Assembly: GCF_001522545.3 (NCBI RefSeq)
Contig: NC_031774.1
Span: 48,973,410 to 49,037,409, forward strand
Reading direction: 5' to 3'
Length of the DNA stretch: 64,000 bases
Source: Parus major
Lineage: Eukaryota; Chordata; Aves; Passeriformes; Paridae
The translations under genes were made by a program, and so were the position numbers. Under the pieces are notes generated by a model. The model saw only the letters and a list, made by a program, of their open reading frames with translations. It ran no database searches and was not told the DNA's origin. This document shows positions 12,251-25,400 of this stretch, one piece after another. The first letter of the stretch is position 1. Each line of letters starts with the position of its first letter.

Positions 12251-15200
12251 CAGCCTAGCATCTACAAAGTGAGCCTAGTTCTCATTTCCATCAAGGTATA
12301 TCGAGATTCATTTCAAAGCATTCATTATCCTTAAACATTATAAAACAAGCGAACAACAAATGCAGAGCTACTATCTTTTCATAGTGAAAAGACATGATTT
12401 TTAATTGTGCAACCTCATTCTTGTTGGCATAGCTTCCTATTTGGAAAGTTTAGTGCCAAATAAGCAGCAAGTGCTTTATTTTTTGAATTTGAATATGATT
12501 ACCCTTTCAGCCATATTCTGCATTTCATTTTTACTATAAAAGTTGTTCGTTGTCCAATTTCAAGCTGAAAAACTATAAAAGTCCATTTTGACTTCGCTAC
12601 AGCAAGAACTAAAAGATTTTTTTGAACTAAGATTAAATTGATATACCTTGAGCTTCTGTCATTGTAATATGACATTAGGAGCATAGTCAAATACTGGTTT
12701 TGACTATAAGTGTCCTACTAAAGTAGTAGTCTACTGCAGAGTGCTTTTTGATGTATCAAAGAAATGGTACTATCTTTCAAACAGCATTCATATTCTCCTA
12801 TCATCAAGGCAAAGTAATAGCAGGACTAAAGCATGATCTTTTTTTACAGTTTCTAGAAGTCAGTGCTATAAGGGATTGCCTAGCCTTGCATTAGGTATTC
12901 ACGTTTAAATGAACCACAGACAGGCTTTCCAATCTACAAACTCCATTAATCAGATTTTATCCTTTTCTGTCTTTTAGTTTTTTGGATTCTTTACCCTCTT
13001 CCCTGCTGCTATTGCTATAGCTTCCCTAATGACAGGCCAAGTCATTTATTTTTTCTTTCTATCCTTCTTTTCCTAAAGTTGTGATACTCTTACTGGTATA
13101 ATTCACAAATGTTTCTGTGTAATGCTGATGGACATGACTTCAGTGGGTAAATAAATAACATTTTACTTCATCATCTCTCAAGCATGCCACCTCTCAAATA
13201 GAGTGTCCTAACTTAAAAGACTGGTGTTTGTTTTTTGAAATGTCTTGATTAGTGGAAAAAAGGTCCTTTAACTACTCTTAATATTTAAAGTTCTGTTATG
13301 ATTGATGAAAAACACTAAATATGGCTGATGAAAAACACAAAAAACAAGGAGCAGCATTAGTACTGAAGGAACAGAGCTGGAGAGTACAGTGAATTGTCAA
13401 AGACCAGTGAGGTGTATAAGACAACATAAGAGTGATTTTGTTTTTTATTTTTTTTTCCTTTTTTTTTTTTTTCTATGATACTTTTTCCCATTTTTCTTCT
13501 GAAAACAGACAGTTTTCATCCTAGAAATAGTAGGATAAATCCTGACTTTTTGAGTTTTCCCTTTATGCATATCTAGGACAAAATTCTCCATTCACAGAGC
13601 AACAGGGGAGAACTTCTAAAGGTATTTATTTCCAATAAGTGGAACAATACATTTGTTTTGATATTGTTAAATTGCTTCAATAGAGTAAAAAAGTGTCTCA
13701 TGGATCAGTTTGAAATATTGAATGTATATCTGATATAAAATGTTAATACAGAATAAAATATAAATGTTAAAAGGATAAATTTGGAAGACAAAAGCAGAAA
13801 TGAATTATTTTATTTTGATTTTAGTCACTGAAATGTTTCCCTTAAGAAATCATTAAAATCAACATGTTCTTATGAAATATTTAAAAGAACATCTTTCTGA
13901 AAATAATTTTTTATCAAATCTATGCAGGAAACAATGTTATTTCTATTATTTTTATCATAAATTCATGAAAGATATTGCTAATGATAGATTTGTTGATAAT
14001 GGGAAGAGCCAGTTTGACTCTTTTGAGAACAGTAGGTCCTCCCCACAGAGAAAACAGGTAATAGGATGGTGTAGTCAGATTCAAAAGTGCTCTTCTATGT
14101 ATGGGGATGTTTTAAAATTGGGCCAACAAATGGTTCCAAGTTCAGTTGCTATAATCAGTGAAAGATCTATGTAAGCCCAGTGTCTTCTCCTTCTAAATGC
14201 AGCCTGCAAAGATTATAAGGGGGCTCCAGTAAAAGTGGTTATAATGTAGATGTCACTGGGGCAACATGAGATAAAATAAAATTTTTAAAAAACCAAACAA
14301 AACACCCCCAAACCAACCTAAAAACGGGAAAATAACCAAAAAACTCCACTCTTAAAAAAGTGGTAAAAAATATAACTCCCTAGCACAGGTGGAAGGCAAA
14401 GTTTTTTGTGTCAAACTGCTCTCCCATTGAGAGTCACCAAATGGACAGAGTTCATGTGCAGAAAGCGATAAAAGTGACTGAAATTGAGTTGGTCAGTAAG
14501 GTGAACTCAGGGGCTGAGAAAGCTGGTTCATCTCTAAAGCCACAGTGCCTGTCATCTGAGGAGGTCAGCAGTGCAACACAGAACAAGGTCCTGGAACACT
14601 TCATGCAGGTTTGCTTTCACTTCTTCTTTTCAGTGTCAGAGAATAGTTGGTATCCATTCTTGCTGAGTCAGTTTATAGTGCCTATGTATTCTGAAATGCT
14701 TCCTCAGCTACCCAGCTTCTTCTGCCTACTTTTAGATGCACAGACTGAGTTTTCCATCATTCTTCCTTTTTCTCACACTGAATCGTGACCATCAGAAGCA
14801 CAAGCCTGAGCAACTCATAATGTGCACATAATAACAGTGGTTCTAGATTCTGTATTCAGTGTAATAATAGTGCATGCTGATACTGGCTCAGTTGACACTT
14901 TATGTTGCCAAAATTTGCTGTCACACCAGAAACAGGAAGAGAAAAATTGGGAAGAGGTGTGAACAAGGAACCTTCTGTCCAAATTCAAATCACATAATGC
15001 AGTGGGGAATAACAGTGAGAGACTAAATGGATCTTCTTGGGGTGGCTGTTAAAGCAGAAATGACCAGAGAGGGATGTTGGGCTGCACTTCTCTGAATGGT
15101 GCTTCTTCTGCAGTCAACATTCCCTAAGTTGTGGCCCATTGTAGGGAGCACATGGCAGCCTGGTCCCACTCTCCTGATTCACATTGTTCTTACATGTAGC

Positions 15201-15620
15201 CCTATTTTGCCTGCATAAATAGGGAGGAATTTCCAATTCCATGGAGATACTACAAGTTTAGTCATGAAGATAATTAAGTCCTTTGGGCTTGAAATACCCA
15301 AACATTTCATACTTGAAAGAAATTCAGATATGGCTCTGAATGTCTGGACTACTGCCATCTAAACAATTTGGATTCATTTGAGGTTTCAGATTTGCTCCAA
15401 ATTCCTCTTCACATCAATTAATCATTCAGATATTTACTATTCTTATCACTAGTGTTATAGAATGGCTAGAAATTCTAAATAAGATACTGTATAGCCTAGT
15501 TCTGCTGACACGCAAAAGCCAGCATCAGTCTCTTAAAAATGTCAAATCTAATAAGGAAAAATTGGGGGAGAAAAAAAAAAAAAAGTGGAAAGAAGTTTTA
15601 TTGCTGACGTCCTTTTCCAA
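12251..15620. other. AT-rich non-coding stretch
   Basis: No gene or recognisable transposon. It contains a T-rich tract at about 13437-13472, a 14-A run at 15571-15584 and a repeated 12-mer, gatgaaaaacac, at 13304-13315 and 13326-13337 (22 bp apart). Open frames at 13872-14174 and 14408-14788 match no protein I know. Confidence 0.65.
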
Positions 15621-15629
15621 AGGATAGTA

Positions 15630-15715
15630 GAAATAGTAACTTGTCCAAAACATCTCACAGAATATCAGTGGTAAAGCTGAGGAAGGGCTCTATGACTGCT
15701 GTCTGTCTCCCAGGG
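15630..15715 (+). repeat. MIR-like ancient SINE relic
   Basis: The order acttgtccaaaa / catctcacagaatatcagtgg / aaagctgagg mirrors the 3' half of the amniote MIR consensus: 'acttgcccaaggtcacac', then 'agt.agtggcagagctggg'. The copy is short and diverged. The match comes from memory of the family pattern, so the exact family and limits are uncertain. Confidence 0.55.
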
Positions 15716-18180
15716 CAGCAGGAGACTTAGTCAGCAGACTGCCTGACCCCAAATATTTTGCACCAAAAATTATTTCTTACTGTTATTGCTCACTGCAGTT
15801 AAATGAGAAGATATCCAGCCTTTCCAGAACTTTAAGAACTCAAATATCTAAATAAATATAGTACCTGTAAATAATGAACATTAATGGCATGCTAGCTCAG
15901 TCCTAAGGAACTTACAGAAATGCAGGTGCCTTCTGGTACTGCCGTGGTGGTCAGATAAAAGGGACCTCGATACAGAAAAAGGGACACTTGCTTGAAATCA
16001 GGCTTAAATGTCTAGAAATCTTTGAAACTAAAGAGAAAGGCAGATAAAGAGCTACATTTATCTCCAGGATCAGAGAGCCTCCGGGAGGTATAGTTTTATC
16101 TAAGCTTGTAATTTCACCTATATTTCTAAGTAAAATAAGTGGGACTCATTCTTAGGACTTTTTATTCAATTTATGAGTTTATTTTTAACTACTAAATATC
16201 AATCATTTGCATTTACCAAACATTTACCTGATAGTAACACTGTCTTGATTAAATCTTACTTTCTGTTTTGCTGTTTTGTCACTAAGAATTCTGAAAATCA
16301 GATGAATACTCTGAAAGTAGAACTGCTACAATTACAAATAGATTTAAAAGCTTCACTTTCTTTCCTGAGGTCTTACTTTTTTGTGTCTGTATGTGTGTGT
16401 ATGTCAGTAAAGGGGAGGGCGGAGGGTTCAACATGACCTGCGGTAAATATTATCAAATGAAATTTAATTAACAGCTCTGATGAGATACCAAGAGAGACAG
16501 AATCTCACCTCCCAAAACTGTACTAGTTTTCTGTTGTTGCTGCTGTTGAAAAAACCCTTGTTTTGCTGACACTTCGGAAATGATTGTGATGAGCTAAAAG
16601 ATACTGTCTTTGCAAGGGCAATTTTGGACTAAATTTAATCTGTCTTAAAAAGATGAGGTAAAACACTAAAGGAAAAAAAAAATCCCAATGAAGGTTCTGC
16701 ACTGAATTTGACTTATTTTGAAACTTTTATTGGTGCAGTGCCTGAAACAGAGCACAAAGAGCTTCAGCTTTTCTCAAGACACTGCAGAATGAGGAGATAA
16801 CTTAAGGAGACATTAAATGCAGCTAAAGAGAACATAATTGTCATGGGGAGGGAGTGAGGAGCATGGGGTGGGAGGTGGGTAAGGAATAATAAATTAAATT
16901 AACTTTGCCAAAATTTCTGTAAACAGCTCTGATAGAAATTATGTCTTGTGGCAAGCACATCCCTGATGCTAAGTACAGGATATTCCCATCCTTCATTGAA
17001 AGGACCTTATTAAAAAAGGAGAAAGGATGGGAGGTGCAAATTATGATTTTAGGCACATAAGTACTTAAAATGAAAATTCTTCTAGCTTGATCCAATACTG
17101 TGTTTCTGTTGATTTGTATTGCCTGTAATTGGAAATATTTGTAATAGTTTTTATACTAGCATGTTAATGTTTGATTAATTTTAATTTATCACTGACAGTG
17201 AATGTCTATATTGGTGTGTATGCACCAATGTAATACTGTTAAAATGCTGTGTTTGTGTTACTTCATAAAAAGAACCAAATATTTTTGGATGAATACAGTA
17301 AGCCCTTTCTACAGCCCTTTCACTTCAAAAACTGAAGTGAAACTTGATTCAAATTTTATTGTAAACTTAAGGCTAAATCTGAACTAACTGAAGCCTGGAT
17401 ACTTTTCAAACTCATCTTTGTCATAGGCAATTAAGTTTAGCTTTCTGATACAAACACTTTTTGCAGCCCTCTACAAAATGCCTAAAGTAGTTACAATGGA
17501 AATTGGATTAATTGTTTGCCAGCTCTCTTTTTTTTTTTTTTTTTCTTTCCCATTGTCTAAATTTTAGTCCCAAACTAATACATATCCATATTTTACTGTT
17601 GATCAATGTAAAACTGGAATGACTGAAAGGTATAATTTGGATCACTTGTATTTAAGACTGCCAAATGAATACCTTTCAATTTTTTTACACAGAAGAATCT
17701 TCTGAAGAGCTGTGTGATTCAATTTTCTCTCAAAAAAAAAAAAAAAATCAGACTCAAAATTATCAACACTGTGGAAATGGGTAAGAATATGTCTCTCTCA
17801 TATATATTTATTTACATTACTTACTTATCCTCCTAGTCCAGACAGTAACACTTCAGCTTTGACTGATATTTTCATAATAATTTCCTTTCAGTAATATTTA
17901 CCTAATTCACTATAAAATGAAAATGTAAGACAAAACCTCAAAGACCTCAGAAAATAATGTCCAGTAGGTTAGCAACCAAAGGGATTCTCTCTCCTTGAAA
18001 GATTGAATATGCCCAGCTAAGTCCTAGGACTATAAGCTGAATCCTGCTAGTTTTGAACTAATCATTTGCAAAATTGGAGGGGGGGGGAAGAAAAGTCACA
18101 CAGGAAAAAAAAAAAAAGGTTTCTGGTAGGTGAGCCACAGCAGGGCAATTAAGATGATATGGCAAAGGTAGACATCTGCT
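15716..18180. other. AT-rich non-coding stretch
   Basis: No gene seen. Holds T17 at 17528-17544, A16 at 17732-17747, G9 at 18079-18087 and A13 at 18105-18117. The sequence tagctcagt near 15893 resembles a tRNA A box but lacks a B box downstream. A perfect hairpin at 17318-17342 is listed separately. Confidence 0.7.
17318..17342. repeat. Perfect 10-bp-arm hairpin
   Basis: TTTCACTTCA (17318-17327) and TGAAGTGAAA (17333-17342) are exact reverse complements separated by aaaac. The structure could form a small cruciform or RNA hairpin. No repeat family is recognised around it. Confidence 0.85.
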
Positions 18181-18500
18181 CCTAGACAGATACAGTTCCA
18201 CCGATGCTATCTATAGCTGCAATCCTTCCGAGAGATAAACAACACGCGAGAGCAACGCACAGGAGGAAATGCCACACTGAGAAAGTGGTGATCGTGTGGC
18301 CCCTGTGGTCTGAGAAAGAGAGAGAGGCAGCAAGACACAAGGGGAGGGGTGTCATGTGGGGCCTGCAGCAGGCACATGCAGGTGGCAGCAGTCATAGGAC
18401 AGGCATGCATCAAAATGCACAGATGAGAGATGTGAGAGAACTGACACTGGAGGGGAGCAGAATTGCAGCAAAGATGAAAGCACAAGACCAAGAAAAAAAG
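18181..18500. other. GC-richer patch with overlapping open frames
   Basis: This 300 bp patch is richer in GC and CpG than its flanks (CpGs at the 18225-18260 cluster). It is open on both strands (18204-18521 plus, 18207-18491 minus). Neither translation resembles a known protein, and antisense openness of this kind is what a GC-rich patch gives by chance. It may be a remnant of an old element I cannot name. Confidence 0.45.
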
Positions 18501-21500
18501 AGATGGAAAACCCCTTTCTAAGCTCTAGACATAATCTATACTAAAATTTTTTTAAAAAATAAAATCATTAACAGATGATGTATTCTTTCAGATTTGAAGG
18601 CTTGAAAGTTCTTTCAGAATTTCAAGCTCACGTTCAAGTTGCTCACAAAGTTAATCTGAACTGTGCTCCCAAGTAGATGATTACTTGCTGCTGTCTCACT
18701 CTCACAGTGATGCTCAGACACAGCAGAGGTAGTACTTCCTCTTTCCCTTGCTGACAGGTAAAGAAAGCCTAAAGCAGGATGTGACATCTATTGCAAACAA
18801 AGTTTCAAGCCATGGACTGACACTGTTTAATTTAGGACAGACTTGAAGCAACAGTACATTACACAGCAAGCTCCATGACCTCATTGGACACAAGATTTTT
18901 AAAGGCATCTGGCCTTCACTGGCCATGCCACTGACACTTCATTACACTTGTCACTGGGTTCCTTGTCAGGAGAATTTGGTGGTTCTTCTTTGAAGCCAGG
19001 GGTTTTCAGACTCCCACCAAAACTGAGGGAGCATCCTTTCTGTCTCTAGCTTTCCTAATGGCAAAAAGTCTTATCACTGAGTTGACTGAAGGAATTCTCC
19101 CAATATCAGAAGCTCTCTGGAAAACTCACAGCAAGAATTTGAGGCCAAGCAGTTTGCAGAGAATCATTGTTTGGATGCAAAATGCTGAAACACCCTGCTG
19201 AGAGCAGGTCCTCTGACTACTCTGCTGTGCTATCTTCCACTTCTGGACCTGGGGCTTAGTTTACATTAGTGGAAGCTGAAGAACTGAAACACCAAAGTGT
19301 TATTCTGTCTCGTGTTGGAATCTCAAACCAATAATTACAAGTTTTCATAATGTTTGTTATCATAATTCTTCAGCCTGGTTACCCTGTGGTCTCATTCTGT
19401 AAAAAAACTATTTCTTTTCTCAGTCTGTGAAGAGAAAAATATCAAACAGAAGAGCTTAATGAAAAATCAAAAGGTGGAGTGAATCACAAGCCCTCATGCA
19501 ATATTGTGCTTTGGAGAGTTTTTAAATTGCTACTCCTGAAAGCTTCTTACTAGGAAAACCTGACTCTGAAATGTGCTGTTTATCTTAAGATGGTAGAACT
19601 GGACTTAATGTCTTTAACGAGCAATTCTCCTAAGGCCAGATTTTGCTATCCTGACTCAGTTTGTACCCAAGAGAAGATGACGAATTTAGATACTTCTTCT
19701 GTCCACTAGATGCTCATAAACAGACTAATCTCCAATGTATTCATTAGGGAAAAATGTGCAAGGCTTCCTGTTTGCTTAACTGCACTTCTTATTCTTAACT
19801 GCACTGTCTTCCTTATTCTTTGTAGACTGAGTATGAACATTCAAGTGATGCAGCTGTTGGTTGTTGATTACTTATTTGGGGCTGGTTTAGATTCTTACAT
19901 TTCATTCTAGATCTTTTAAATTTCACATTCACACACGTAAGCATCAACATTTCTTTCTGAGATATGTATTCTGGAAAAACAATCCTGTGGATTTTTTCAG
20001 GAAGTGAAGAAAACATTAAGTGTAGAGTTCTAGTGTACATGACTCAAGAAAATTAATTTTTAAATATGAGCATGGCAAAAATTTCCCCTAGATTTGTATA
20101 AAATTATTAAAACAGGAACAGGAACATTATTATATAAGAGTTAATTTTTTTTTATTAATGTGTGTGTAATGAAAATTTCTGCTGTTATTAGTTCTGCATT
20201 TCCAGTAAGTATCTCAATTATCTGAGACAGCCAAAAAAGGTCTGATTGTCTGAGTTCCTCAGATAAAGCTACCATTTTGGAAAATGGGGTTTTCCTCTTT
20301 TGGAATATCTAAAACAAATGCTACCCACAAAGTATGTCAGTTCCTAAGTTAGTGCTCTGCACAGTCATGAGTGTAATAATTTTGTACATTAGAGGTGTTA
20401 ATGCAGCTTTGCTTTTTCTCATTTACTGACTCTTGACGAATGCATCTGGTGTGCTTAACTCTGCAATATATACTTTATATATAACTATTTTGATATTATT
20501 ACTCTGTTCCTGCTTTTCTACTTTTTTTTTTGTATTTTGAAAAAAAAATGTTTTAGCATAAAAGAAGCATCCTTTCTTTCTCTCCATTTCCATTTATTAA
20601 TGCATAAATATATATGATTTTAAAAATCTCATTAATAACTTAAGATTATTTTAAATGGGTTTTTTTCTGTACATTGCATTATTTGATTCTAACCCACTGA
20701 GCAACTTTCACAGAGCAGATTGTCATTTTGACTGTATTTTGCCTTTTGACTGCAGTCTATCACTTGAAAGTGTGTCCCTCCCCCATTCCAGCTATGCGTT
20801 GCAAGCTTTTTTATCTTTTCTACCTTGCTAGAGGCATTATTAGGGCAGCTCACCTTTGACCAAATGGGCAGATGAACATTCATCCTCTGGAGCCAATACT
20901 AGTGCTGTTTGGTAGATCAGCTCTCAAATGGTACTGAACTGTGACCTCTGCTTCTGTTCAAAGACTAAAAACATAAGCTTGAGTTTCCATTGGTGCCAAG
21001 CCTGGGAACCTGAGCTGCTCCCTAATCCCAGGTCTCACAGCCAGCAGCACAATGCACAGCTCACCATGCCAGCCGGCCAGCCTGAAAGAATGTCTTTATT
21101 CTCTCTTCCTCAACAAATTGCTTATTGTTTGGCCCACAGGCTGCTAGACCTTGTGAACTGTCCAAAACTTTATTGCTTTTCTGTAAAACTTTCTTCTCTT
21201 TTCCCTCTGATTTTGCTTACAAATAAAGTTAGTTCCTATTTTCATGTCTTCATAATCAAATTTTAAATTATGCCTGCTTCTTTTAATTTTTTTTGCAGAG
21301 CATATCTGCCTCTTGGAAGCCTGTAGGAACCACAGAAATAATATAAGCCCTTCAGGTTTAGTCTCTTTAGAAAGAAGTCTGTGGAAATGTGAAGTGTTGC
21401 TAGAATGAAGTGCTCTATATTACTGTGAGAAAAATGGAGCCAAAAAGTTTAAGAGCATTCCTAAATTTCTGAAGATATGTACCATTTTTTTGCTCCTGGG

Positions 21501-22155
21501 CTCATCTTCACTGTGGATACAATGTGCTTATTGTATAAAGAGTGACCATAGGACAAAACACTTATTTGGGGTCATTGTGTTTTGGAGTTGTTCAGGAGTA
21601 GTTGCCTTCAGAGGAAGTTAAAGCAGAGTGTGTAAGTTGATGTGTTATTTATCTCTCAAGGTATTTCTGGAAGCACCTTTTGTTTTCAGCAGAAGTTTCT
21701 GGGAATGTGATTGCAGGATAATCATTGTGCAAGCTGGCACTAGACAGAGCACTGGCAAGATAAGGCTGATATTGCAAAATTCAGCCAGAATCCCTGGGAA
21801 AAGAAGAGTTTCACAGGTGTGACCCCAACATATAAAGAGAGATTGCTTCATAAACATGGCCAAAAACACGGGACCAAGGCACCCCTGTTGCTCTTCCTTC
21901 TCTCAGCAAACCTGTGCCGAGACATGTTCCCATGTCCAGTGGGCAACCTTGTCCCTGACTGGAGATAGGGAACTAGGAGAGGAATATCCTTGTGAACAGT
22001 AAGATTAGTTCTGAGAGAGTGCTAATATCATCTTAAACATTCATGTAGTTCTTAACCACTTTTTGCACACATTGATTAAGAAAGATGAGTGAAGTGCACA
22101 ACTTTCTGGAGCCACACATGACCTAAGAACCACACAAATTTCTTAAAAGTGTCAA
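18501..22155. other. AT-rich non-coding stretch
   Basis: No gene seen. One short imperfect tandem repeat is visible: cttaactgcact at 19775-19786 and again at 19794-19805. Several T- and A-rich runs lie between 20100 and 20650. Remaining open frames are short and unconvincing. Confidence 0.7.
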
Positions 22156-22164
22156 TGTGTGTGT

Positions 22165-22197
<33 letters not shown>
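22156..22197. repeat. Compound (TG)n/(TA)n microsatellite
   Basis: A run of alternating TG with one TA interruption passes directly into about ten TA units. Alternating purine-pyrimidine tracts of this sort are usually polymorphic in length and can adopt unusual DNA structures. Confidence 0.95.
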
Positions 22198-22199
<2 letters not shown>

Positions 22200-22384
22200 T
22201 TAATACTCTTTCAAGTATGAGAATGGCAGCACAAGAGTAGAAGAATTGCAAAACTAAAATGTCCACATTAAACTGATGTATGGTACATACCAGATGATAT
22301 ATATACTGCCTTATTGTTCAGTGGTGGCTCAGGAAGCTAAATGCATAATTTAAGATATATGTATAGTCTAAGGGTCAAACGCTG

Positions 22385-22495
22385 TCAGTTACACGAGTGT
22401 AAATCAAGAGCGATTGCTCCAAAGTGACTGAAGTTGCAGTACCCTGGATTTACACAAGTGTTGCTGAAAGCAGAATATGAGTCAATATGTGTCAT
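22385..22495 (+). repeat. Ancient fold-back interspersed repeat relic
   Basis: Two 15-base arms, 22391-22405 (acacgagtgtaaatc) and 22447-22461 (gatttacacaagtgt), are reverse complements at 13 of 15 positions, with 41 bases between them. The middle contains gactgaagttgcagt. This matches a palindromic 'gtgtaaatc...gatttacac...gtaactgagagcagaat' pattern that I associate with very old interspersed repeats in turtles, crocodilians and birds. I cannot give a reliable family name. It is an inactive, diverged copy. Confidence 0.5.
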
Positions 22496-25400
22496 CAATA
22501 CAGCTGAGTTAGTGGTACTGAGGGAATTTTATGATATGCCCACACCTAAATCCTTCACTTTTTTTTTTTTTTCATGTTTTATACTATTACACTTTATGTT
22601 TCAATTTTTGTCTGTGTTTTTAAATGAATAAGGGACTCAAATCCTGATTCTGTAAGTGAAATGTCCACTTCTCTCATCTAACAAGTTTTCTCAGTCTTAC
22701 ATCATAACAGCAGGCTAAAGATCTTACATTCATGGAAGGATTACTCCCCTGACTTACATTTAAGGCCTGCCTTAGTTTCTATAAATGCATAACTCTGAAC
22801 CCCAGCAGAATGTTGCTAGGCTGCCTGGCTGGCTGCATGCAGAAATGCATCCTTGTCACTCGCTCCATTCTGTTAGCGAGTGTACAGCCTGCTGGAGTGT
22901 AGGGTCAGGAGGCAAAGGGTCCACACATGTAGGAAGAGGGATCTGGATGCAGCAGGAGGAATTGTGCACCTGGTTGAAGTCAGTGGGTATGAACAGCTGG
23001 CAGCTAAAGAGAAAATCAGCTGTTGTGAAAGATCACGGGACAATTTTCTTCACTGAGACATGCTGGATTTTTTTATTGAGAGGTTCAAGATAAAAAAGGG
23101 CTATGCATGGGACACTGCCTGGAAGATACAGTGCAAAACAAAGAGATACAAAAACTCATAATCTGTTGGGGAACTAGCAGAGTACCTGTCAGATACACTT
23201 GGTCTTCAATGGCCTTATTTTGCATGGAGAAAGAATATATGATTTTCTGGGTTGAAAGGAGGTTTTTAATTCTGAAAGGAGGTTATATGTTAAATATACG
23301 GTAGCAGTCTATTCAATAATAGAAGTCAAGTCCCTTACTTGGGAAGGCAGAATCTGGTATTCTATCACATAAAATAATGTCATTATTTCTCTAACATACT
23401 TTTAAATTGAATGTGTTATTTTAAATCATTTTTTATTATATTCTTGAATACCTAGAAAGATTAAAAAGCTCAAAAGTAGATTCCCCAGTATTCACATAAT
23501 CAAAAATGGCTGAATTAATTTGAGACATACCAAAAAAAAAAAAAAAAAGGTCATTTCAGATTACAATGATCAACTGGGGGGGTTTGCCACTTCAAAAGAA
23601 ACAGAACAAACCTCCGTGTGTGCTCAACACACACACACACTCCCTTATCCAGTTAGAACAATATGTAGGTATAGATTTGGCAGGATTGTTTGATCCCAAA
23701 AGGATTCGTATAAGAAAAACTTCTCTTTCAGAGAAATGATCTCTCTAGAGACTGATAGTGATGATACAATAGGCTGGAGTTGCTATTATTAAAAAAAAAA
23801 TTACTACTTTTTCTGACTATGTTTCTTTTTTTCCCAGTGGGATTCTGATTCCAGACACTCAACTATCCACTGGGAAAGTGATGACACCATAAATTATTTA
23901 AAGGTTTGAAAACCACAAGAACTACTGTATATAACCAGATTGGATTGACTTTTTAACTCTTTTGATTAATAATACATAAAGCCTTAGATATGTGAATTGG
24001 TCGAGTGCTAACCTGTTAACAAAAGGAGTAGAAGGGATGAATTCTATCATTTCTCATAAGTTATTCTACTTAACACATTGGCCAAACAAAACAAACAAAT
24101 GGACAGCTCTGCCTTAGTCTTATACCTTTAATGTATCATCAATATTTGATGACTACCTAATGTCTCTATATATCTGGACAAAGATGATAATTTGATCACC
24201 TGGCTTCCCAATTTCAAATTTCCCAAATGCTTTCTCCTACATTCATCCAAACACACAAGTAGAAAGTAGATGAAATTTCAATATCCTGGCTTGGTTTTTT
24301 TTGCTTTTGTTGTTTTTTTGTTTTGTTTTTTTGTTTTTTGGATTTTTTTGCTTTCATTTTAACACTATTAACTACTTACAAGTGAAAAAAAAAATAATCA
24401 ATCTTCTGCAAGAAATTTGGGCTACAATTTCCTAAGTTTATGACATTTTGTCCTCAGCAGTAGGGTGAGAGTCGATATGTGTGATATGTGTGCTGCTTCA
24501 GACAGATTTCATGTTCTACCCTTCCCCTGCTGGCTCTGTTTTAATTATTCCCCAGGTTCATAGGTTTTGTTCTCTTTCATGTATTCTGGGTGGAGCTCAG
24601 AGAAGAGAAGTGTTGCTCTTTCCTCTTCAAGTACAGATGAAGGTGCATGGGACAGCCTGCATTTCTAAGCAAAAAGAAAACTCTACAGGAGACAGACCAA
24701 ATACTTTTCTTCCAGGTTGTCCAACCCATGCTTCAAGACACAGGTTATCCAGGGTGACTTCAGTATGATGCCTTAGTTACAATAATTAATGCTGTGTTTT
24801 CTGAGCAATAGACTGGTATTATTCCTCTGGATTATTTTCTATTACCCCATATGAAGCTTTACTCCCTTAGACTTAGGAAAAATAGGAAATTTTTTTTTAA
24901 TTTTTTTTCTATTTCATCATTCCTGTGTACTAATCCTTTAACCACCTGATTCAACTTTTAATTTTCTTCTGCACAAGAAACTTGCTTGCTCTCAAATGCA
25001 GAGTCCAGACACAGAAACTCTGATCAATTCTTTTTGCCTCCTGACAAGCCCACAGTGCCATCCTTTTTTGGTCCCCTTAATGACAGATGTGTGTGGCTTT
25101 CCATGTCCCAGTTTCACATATTAAAACTTCTGTACTAGAAGGCAAAGTGCCATCCATCCTCTGGCCTGGACCACTAAAGAATACCTCACCTTGTTTTTAA
25201 AATGTTAAAATCTATGTGAGATTTTACAGTGTATAAAGAAAAAAAAAATTCAAATAAAAAGCACACCCTAAAATTTTTTTCAGTCCATTGTCCTTGATTT
25301 GATAAATTATTTTGTTATGAATTTCAACTGATGCCATAAGTGGAATTCAATGAATTTGTTATAGTATGAAAAAAATTAAAATCGCATATCAGCTCTTAGA

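Noticed and set aside
15888..15905. A tRNA-like A-box string (tagctcagt)
   Set aside because: No B box, acceptor stem or cloverleaf follows within the next 80 bases.
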